Shown here one piece after another: positions 28,724 to 31,666 of a DNA stretch of 31,666 nucleotides. The stretch lies in NCBI GenBank assembly GCA_900547995.1, contig URIY01000019.1, forward strand, positions 1 to 31,666, given 5' to 3'. This DNA comes from an uncultured Mycoplasmatota bacterium (lineage in GTDB: Bacteria > Bacillota_I > Bacilli_A > RF39 > UBA660). The translations under genes were made by a program, and so were the position numbers. Numbering within the stretch: position 1 is the stretch's first letter; each line of letters starts with the position of its first letter. The notes below the pieces were generated by a model, which saw only the letters and a list, made by a program, of their open reading frames with translations, had not been told where the DNA came from and made no database searches.

Positions 28724-30767
28724 AGTTCCATATTATTTTAATATCCCTTGAATTTGTTGTTTCATCATAGCTTCCTATGAGAATTTTATCAATAAAATCT
28801 TCAACAATTTCAATAGATAATTCTTCTATATGTCTGTACTTTTTAAAGATATTCTTTTTAGTTTTTACCGTTTCTTTTTTTGCTAGTGTAGATGATATTT
28901 CTTTCTTCACTATTTTTTGTCGTTCTTCTAACTTTTCGTTATCATCTTTATACTTATTCATTAATATTAAAAACTCTTTTTCTGGAAGTATCCCATTTGT
29001 ACGATCTTCATATAGCTTTTGAAAATATGTACTTTTACCTTGTAATTCCTTATTAATACTTTGTAATTCTTTTTCTAATGAATTTAATTTATCTTTGTAT
29101 AAATCTTGTTCTATTACTTCGTTTTGCATTTCTTTAAGATCATCTTCTTCATAAAATTTCTTTAACATTTCATTCATTTTTTCTAGTATGAATTGATGTA
29201 GTTGATCTTCTCTAATAGAAGCTTTATTATCACAATTAGACCAGTTTGTCTTTTTATCTTTACAACATAAATATCCAGTACCGTCAGATCTACGATTACC
29301 TGTTTTGGTAAATATTTGATTGCAATTAGAACAATACACTTTATTACATAGTGGGTGTACTGTACCACATTTGCAACTTCTAGCGGTATTTTCTAATCTT
29401 TCTTGAACTGTGTACCATATATCTTTAGCAATGATTGGCTCGTGTGTATTATCCTTTCTAATTCTTGTTTCATCATCATTCCATACCACCGTGTGATTTT
29501 TGTAGCTAACTGTTGTTGATTTGAATTGTACCATATTACCTATATAAACTTCATCAGTAAGTAATGTTCTAATAGTAGAACTAGACCACTTAAACTTTTT
29601 TCTTATATTATGAATAAAGTCTGATTTTTTTATTTCATCTTTTGCTTTACCACAGATACTTATATAATAATCTTCGTGTTCTCTGTTTTCTTTTAGAGTA
29701 ATTTCAAACTGATAATTAATAGTGTGAGTACGATCAAGTTCTTTGGTATATGAAATAATTACTTTAGCTGTCTTTGGTATAACATCATTTTCATTTAATA
29801 AAATACAATCATCTATATTAAAGTTATTAATATCAATATTATCATTTTCACTATAATATATTTTTGTTCTATTATTAGTGTATTTCTTTAATACAATATC
29901 ACATTTATTATTAAAGCTTTTCATATCAGTAGTTATGTAATTAAAACTTACTAAATCTTTTAAGATATATTCTTCCTTATTAGTAAAACTTACATCTAAC
30001 ATATAAGTACCAGTTTTCTCAATATAACCATAATTTACATAATCCTTAATTACTGGTATTTTGAGTTTACAACCATTAAGTAATTTGTATTCATAAGGAC
30101 TTAATATTTTATCTTCATTTAATCTTCTTGCAATTTTATCAAGTCCAGTTCCTGACAAATACTCATCATAAATTCTTTTAATAACTTCAGCGGATATAGG
30201 ATCAATTATTAAATGATTTTTATTTTCTGGATCTTTCATATAACCATAAGTAGCAAAACTTGAAGTAAGTTGACCGTCTTTTCTTTTTGACTTTAATGTT
30301 TCACGAATATTTAAAGATGTATCTTCTAAATACCATTGATCTGTTAATCCTAGAATTTGACTTGTCTTTTTAGTTTCTTTTCTAGCATTATCAATTCTAT
30401 CAACTACTGTTATAAATCTTACATTCCATTCGTGAAATAAGTTATGAACGTACTTTTCTACAAGTTCCATATCACGAGCAAATCTAGCTTGCGTTTTGCA
30501 TAAAACAATATCAACATTACCGTTTTTACATTCTTCAATCATTCTGTTAAAATCAGGCCTTGTAGCGTCTGATCCAGACCAATCATCATCATTATAAACA
30601 CCAACAACTTCCCAGCCTTGTTCTTCAGCATAATCCCTTAACATTATTTCTTGATTCTTAATACTTTGTGATAATTCTTCTTTTGATAGTTTGTTTTTAT
30701 CTTCATCAGATAATCTTAAATATAACACCACCCTTATAATAGTTTTAATAGTTTGTAATATACTCAT
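28713..30767 (-). CDS. Large serine recombinase (TnpX/TndX type)
   Basis: A 684-aa site-specific recombinase. The catalytic domain has the nucleophile S20 in YLRLSDEDK, the DDDWSGSDATRPDFNRM block at 60-76, and the QARFARDMELVEKY arginine block at 93-106 (R95, R98). The recombinase domain begins near 165-225. A region of about 155 residues (232-388) then interrupts it before it resumes with FKWSSSTIRTLLTDEVYIGNMVQFK at 392-416. A zinc ribbon has C479-x2-C482, C501/C502 and C512. A coiled-coil at about 545-640 and a C-terminal strand-rich end follow. AGGAAG lies upstream of the ATG at 30767. Such enzymes integrate, excise or invert DNA. The gene's 3' end points at the broken collagen-like gene, the usual placement near an element end for TndX-type enzymes. 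Confidence 0.93.
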   Translation of the reverse strand: MSILQTIKTIIRVVLYLRLSDEDKNKLSKEELSQSIKNQEIMLRDYAEEQGWEVVGVYNDDDWSGSDATRPDFNRMIEECKNGNVDIVLCKTQARFARDMELVEKYVHNLFHEWNVRFITVVDRIDNARKETKKTSQILGLTDQWYLEDTSLNIRETLKSKRKDGQLTSSFATYGYMKDPENKNHLIIDPISAEVIKRIYDEYLSGTGLDKIARRLNEDKILSPYEYKLLNGCKLKIPVIKDYVNYGYIEKTGTYMLDVSFTNKEEYILKDLVSFNYITTDMKSFNNKCDIVLKKYTNNRTKIYYSENDNIDINNFNIDDCILLNENDVIPKTAKVIISYTKELDRTHTINYQFEITLKENREHEDYYISICGKAKDEIKKSDFIHNIRKKFKWSSSTIRTLLTDEVYIGNMVQFKSTTVSYKNHTVVWNDDETRIRKDNTHEPIIAKDIWYTVQERLENTARSCKCGTVHPLCNKVYCSNCNQIFTKTGNRRSDGTGYLCCKDKKTNWSNCDNKASIREDQLHQFILEKMNEMLKKFYEEDDLKEMQNEVIEQDLYKDKLNSLEKELQSINKELQGKSTYFQKLYEDRTNGILPEKEFLILMNKYKDDNEKLEERQKIVKKEISSTLAKKETVKTKKNIFKKYRHIEELSIEIVEDFIDKILIGSYDETTNSRDIKIIWNFTI

Positions 30768-30833
30768 AAAAATAACACTTCCTTTTTGATTATTTTTAAT
30801 CGTAATTCCAAGCTAACTAAATTATAACGCGCT

Positions 30834-31019
30834 TTATTCATTTATACAGCCCCCTAAAGAGCGATTTTCCAATCTTCTTATATAATTAAAATATTTTTTA
30901 TTAAATATATTTTTCAAATCTTCTTTAGTGGGGTTTTCTATATTAGTGATAAATTCTTCACTATAATTGAATTTTGTATAATTAATTTTTTTCCCTTTTT
31001 TATTCTTTTTTTCTTCCAA
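30834..31019 (-). CDS. Small basic protein upstream of the recombinase
   Basis: A 61-aa protein that starts with a Lys-rich stretch (EEKKNKKGKKINYTKFNYSEE) and continues with a short helical part (KEDLKNIFNKKYFNYIRRLEN). Not recognised. The start codon is TTG at 31019, with AAGGGGG about seven bases upstream; no ATG lies in frame nearby. The recombinase follows after 66 bases on the same strand. Small basic proteins of this kind could serve as directionality or accessory factors for large serine recombinases, but this is a guess from position only. Confidence 0.5.
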   Translation of the reverse strand: MEEKKNKKGKKINYTKFNYSEEFITNIENPTKEDLKNIFNKKYFNYIRRLENRSLGGCINE

Positions 31020-31188
31020 ATTAAACCCCCTTAATATAAATAAAAAAACTATAATTAATAGTTCCTAATTTAACTTATGAGATAAAATTAAATTTGATAA
31101 CTTTTACATAACCGAAGTATTAAAAAAAACCTTTTTTGCAACACATATGAGTTTTAACAATATTTTTCAAATTTTTAAAATTATATGA

Positions 31189-31194
31189 TATAAT
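31189..31194 (+). promoter_or_regulatory. -10 box of the Ham1-like gene
   Basis: TATAAT preceded by TGA (extended -10). The -35 is weak (TTTCAA at 31165-31170, spacer 18). The ATG follows 24 bases later. Confidence 0.5.
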
Positions 31195-31218
31195 CAAAGA
31201 AAGAGATGATATATATTT

Positions 31219-31666
31219 ATGAAAAAAATAACTTATGTGACTGGAAATTGGTCTAAAATAATGAGTGCTAAAAACATATTAGAGCCACTAGGAATTGAAG
31301 TTGACAATGTAAAAATGGAAACAACAGAAATTCAAGCTGATACTGTGGAAGAAGTTGCAATGCACTCTGCTAAAGAAGCTAGCGACAAATTAAAATGTGC
31401 GGTATTAAAAAACGATACAGGATTATATGTAGAAGCATTAGGAGGCTTCCCAGGACCATATACACATTATGTAGATGAAAGACTTGGTGAAGATGGATTA
31501 TTAAAACTTCTTGAGGGAGTTGATAATAGAAATGCTTGTTTTATGGAAGCATTTGCATATTGTGAATATGGAAAAGATCCTATTGTATTTAAGTCTATTA
31601 CCAAAGGAAATATAGCAAAAGAAAAATCTGGTACGTATGGTTGGAGTTGGGATTTCATTTTCATAC
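31219..31666 (+). CDS. Ham1/RdgB-type non-canonical purine NTP pyrophosphatase (partial, runs off window)
   Basis: 149 codons to the window edge. The N-terminus MKKITYVTGNWSKIMSAKNIL carries the TGN-x2-K motif. NDTGLYVEALGGFPGPYTHYV at about 66-86 is the family's D-x-GL-VdaL-x-G-x-PG-Ys block, and SGTYGWSWDFIFI at the edge matches the closing G-x-GfgwDpIF motif. These enzymes hydrolyse ITP, dITP and XTP to monophosphates, keeping damaged purines out of nucleic acids. Some substitutions (Trp in TGNWSK, Thr-His in place of Ser-Arg after Y82) suggest a divergent member. It is divergent from the recombinase pair and has its own promoter; whether it is chromosome or cargo of an inserted element is open. 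Confidence 0.85.
   Translation, partial: MKKITYVTGNWSKIMSAKNILEPLGIEVDNVKMETTEIQADTVEEVAMHSAKEASDKLKCAVLKNDTGLYVEALGGFPGPYTHYVDERLGEDGLLKLLEGVDNRNACFMEAFAYCEYGKDPIVFKSITKGNIAKEKSGTYGWSWDFIFI

Noticed and set aside
1..31666. TGA read as tryptophan (Mollicutes-type code)
   Set aside because: Genes are full length with TGG for Trp and no in-frame TGA, so the standard code fits; TGA is merely unused as a stop.

Overview
The window is very AT-rich DNA. Genes use the standard code, with TGG for every tryptophan I checked, AGGAGG-type ribosome sites and TTGACA/TATAAT promoters. PrgI-type conjugation proteins, paired FemABX ligases (branched, probably Lys-type peptidoglycan), an EndA-like DNA-entry nuclease and small collagen-like genes point to a low-GC Bacillota, most likely a host-associated member of Bacilli or a relative of Erysipelotrichales/RF39. 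The taxon is inference. No rRNA, tRNA or CRISPR was seen.

Layout. (1) 1-10.1 kb is mixed chromosome, mostly on the minus strand: an ABC exporter (permease cut by the window edge), a YjdF-like membrane protein, and a 600-base gene-poor gap. Next come a three-gene set (75-aa small protein, EndA-like nuclease, SDR oxidoreductase) divergent from an XRE-type regulator across a 13-bp inverted repeat, then a VanY-like peptidase, a zinc alcohol dehydrogenase, an MscS channel, a possible ADP-ribosyltransferase-like protein, a VTT/DedA membrane protein and a rhodanese. (2) 10.1-11.0 kb holds an Rpn-like PD-(D/E)XK nuclease gene with its own promoter. (3) 11.0-22.25 kb is one minus-strand operon of eight genes for a type IV secretion machine: VirB2-like pilin, VirB6/TrbL, PrgI (VirB3), VirB4 in two pieces, a giant cell-wall enzyme, an LppM-like lipoprotein, and VirD4. 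A promoter lies at 22218-22247 and a strong terminator at 11018-11042. (4) 22.3-26.9 kb carries two translationally coupled FemABX ligases, a transglutaminase-like protein and an unknown protein. (5) 27.0-28.7 kb is a decaying area with three collagen-like gene pieces and a LemA-like gene. (6) 28.7-31.1 kb holds a large serine recombinase and a small companion gene, followed by a partial Ham1/RdgB-type nucleotide pyrophosphatase.

How the genes work together. The secretion operon encodes motor ATPases, channel, pilin and wall-opening enzyme. No relaxase, integrase, replication gene or oriT was recognised next to it, and it is closed at both ends by chromosomal-looking genes. It may be a dedicated DNA or protein secretion apparatus rather than part of a normal conjugative element. 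Its wall enzyme is striking: after one membrane helix it seems to carry SpoIID-like, SGNH-hydrolase, GH24-lysozyme and M23-peptidase domains in one chain. At the other end, a serine recombinase ends about 35 bases from a collagen-like gene that breaks inside its Gly-Pro-Thr repeat. The missing downstream half of such a gene lies inverted about 200 bases away, with a shared palindromic core on both copies.
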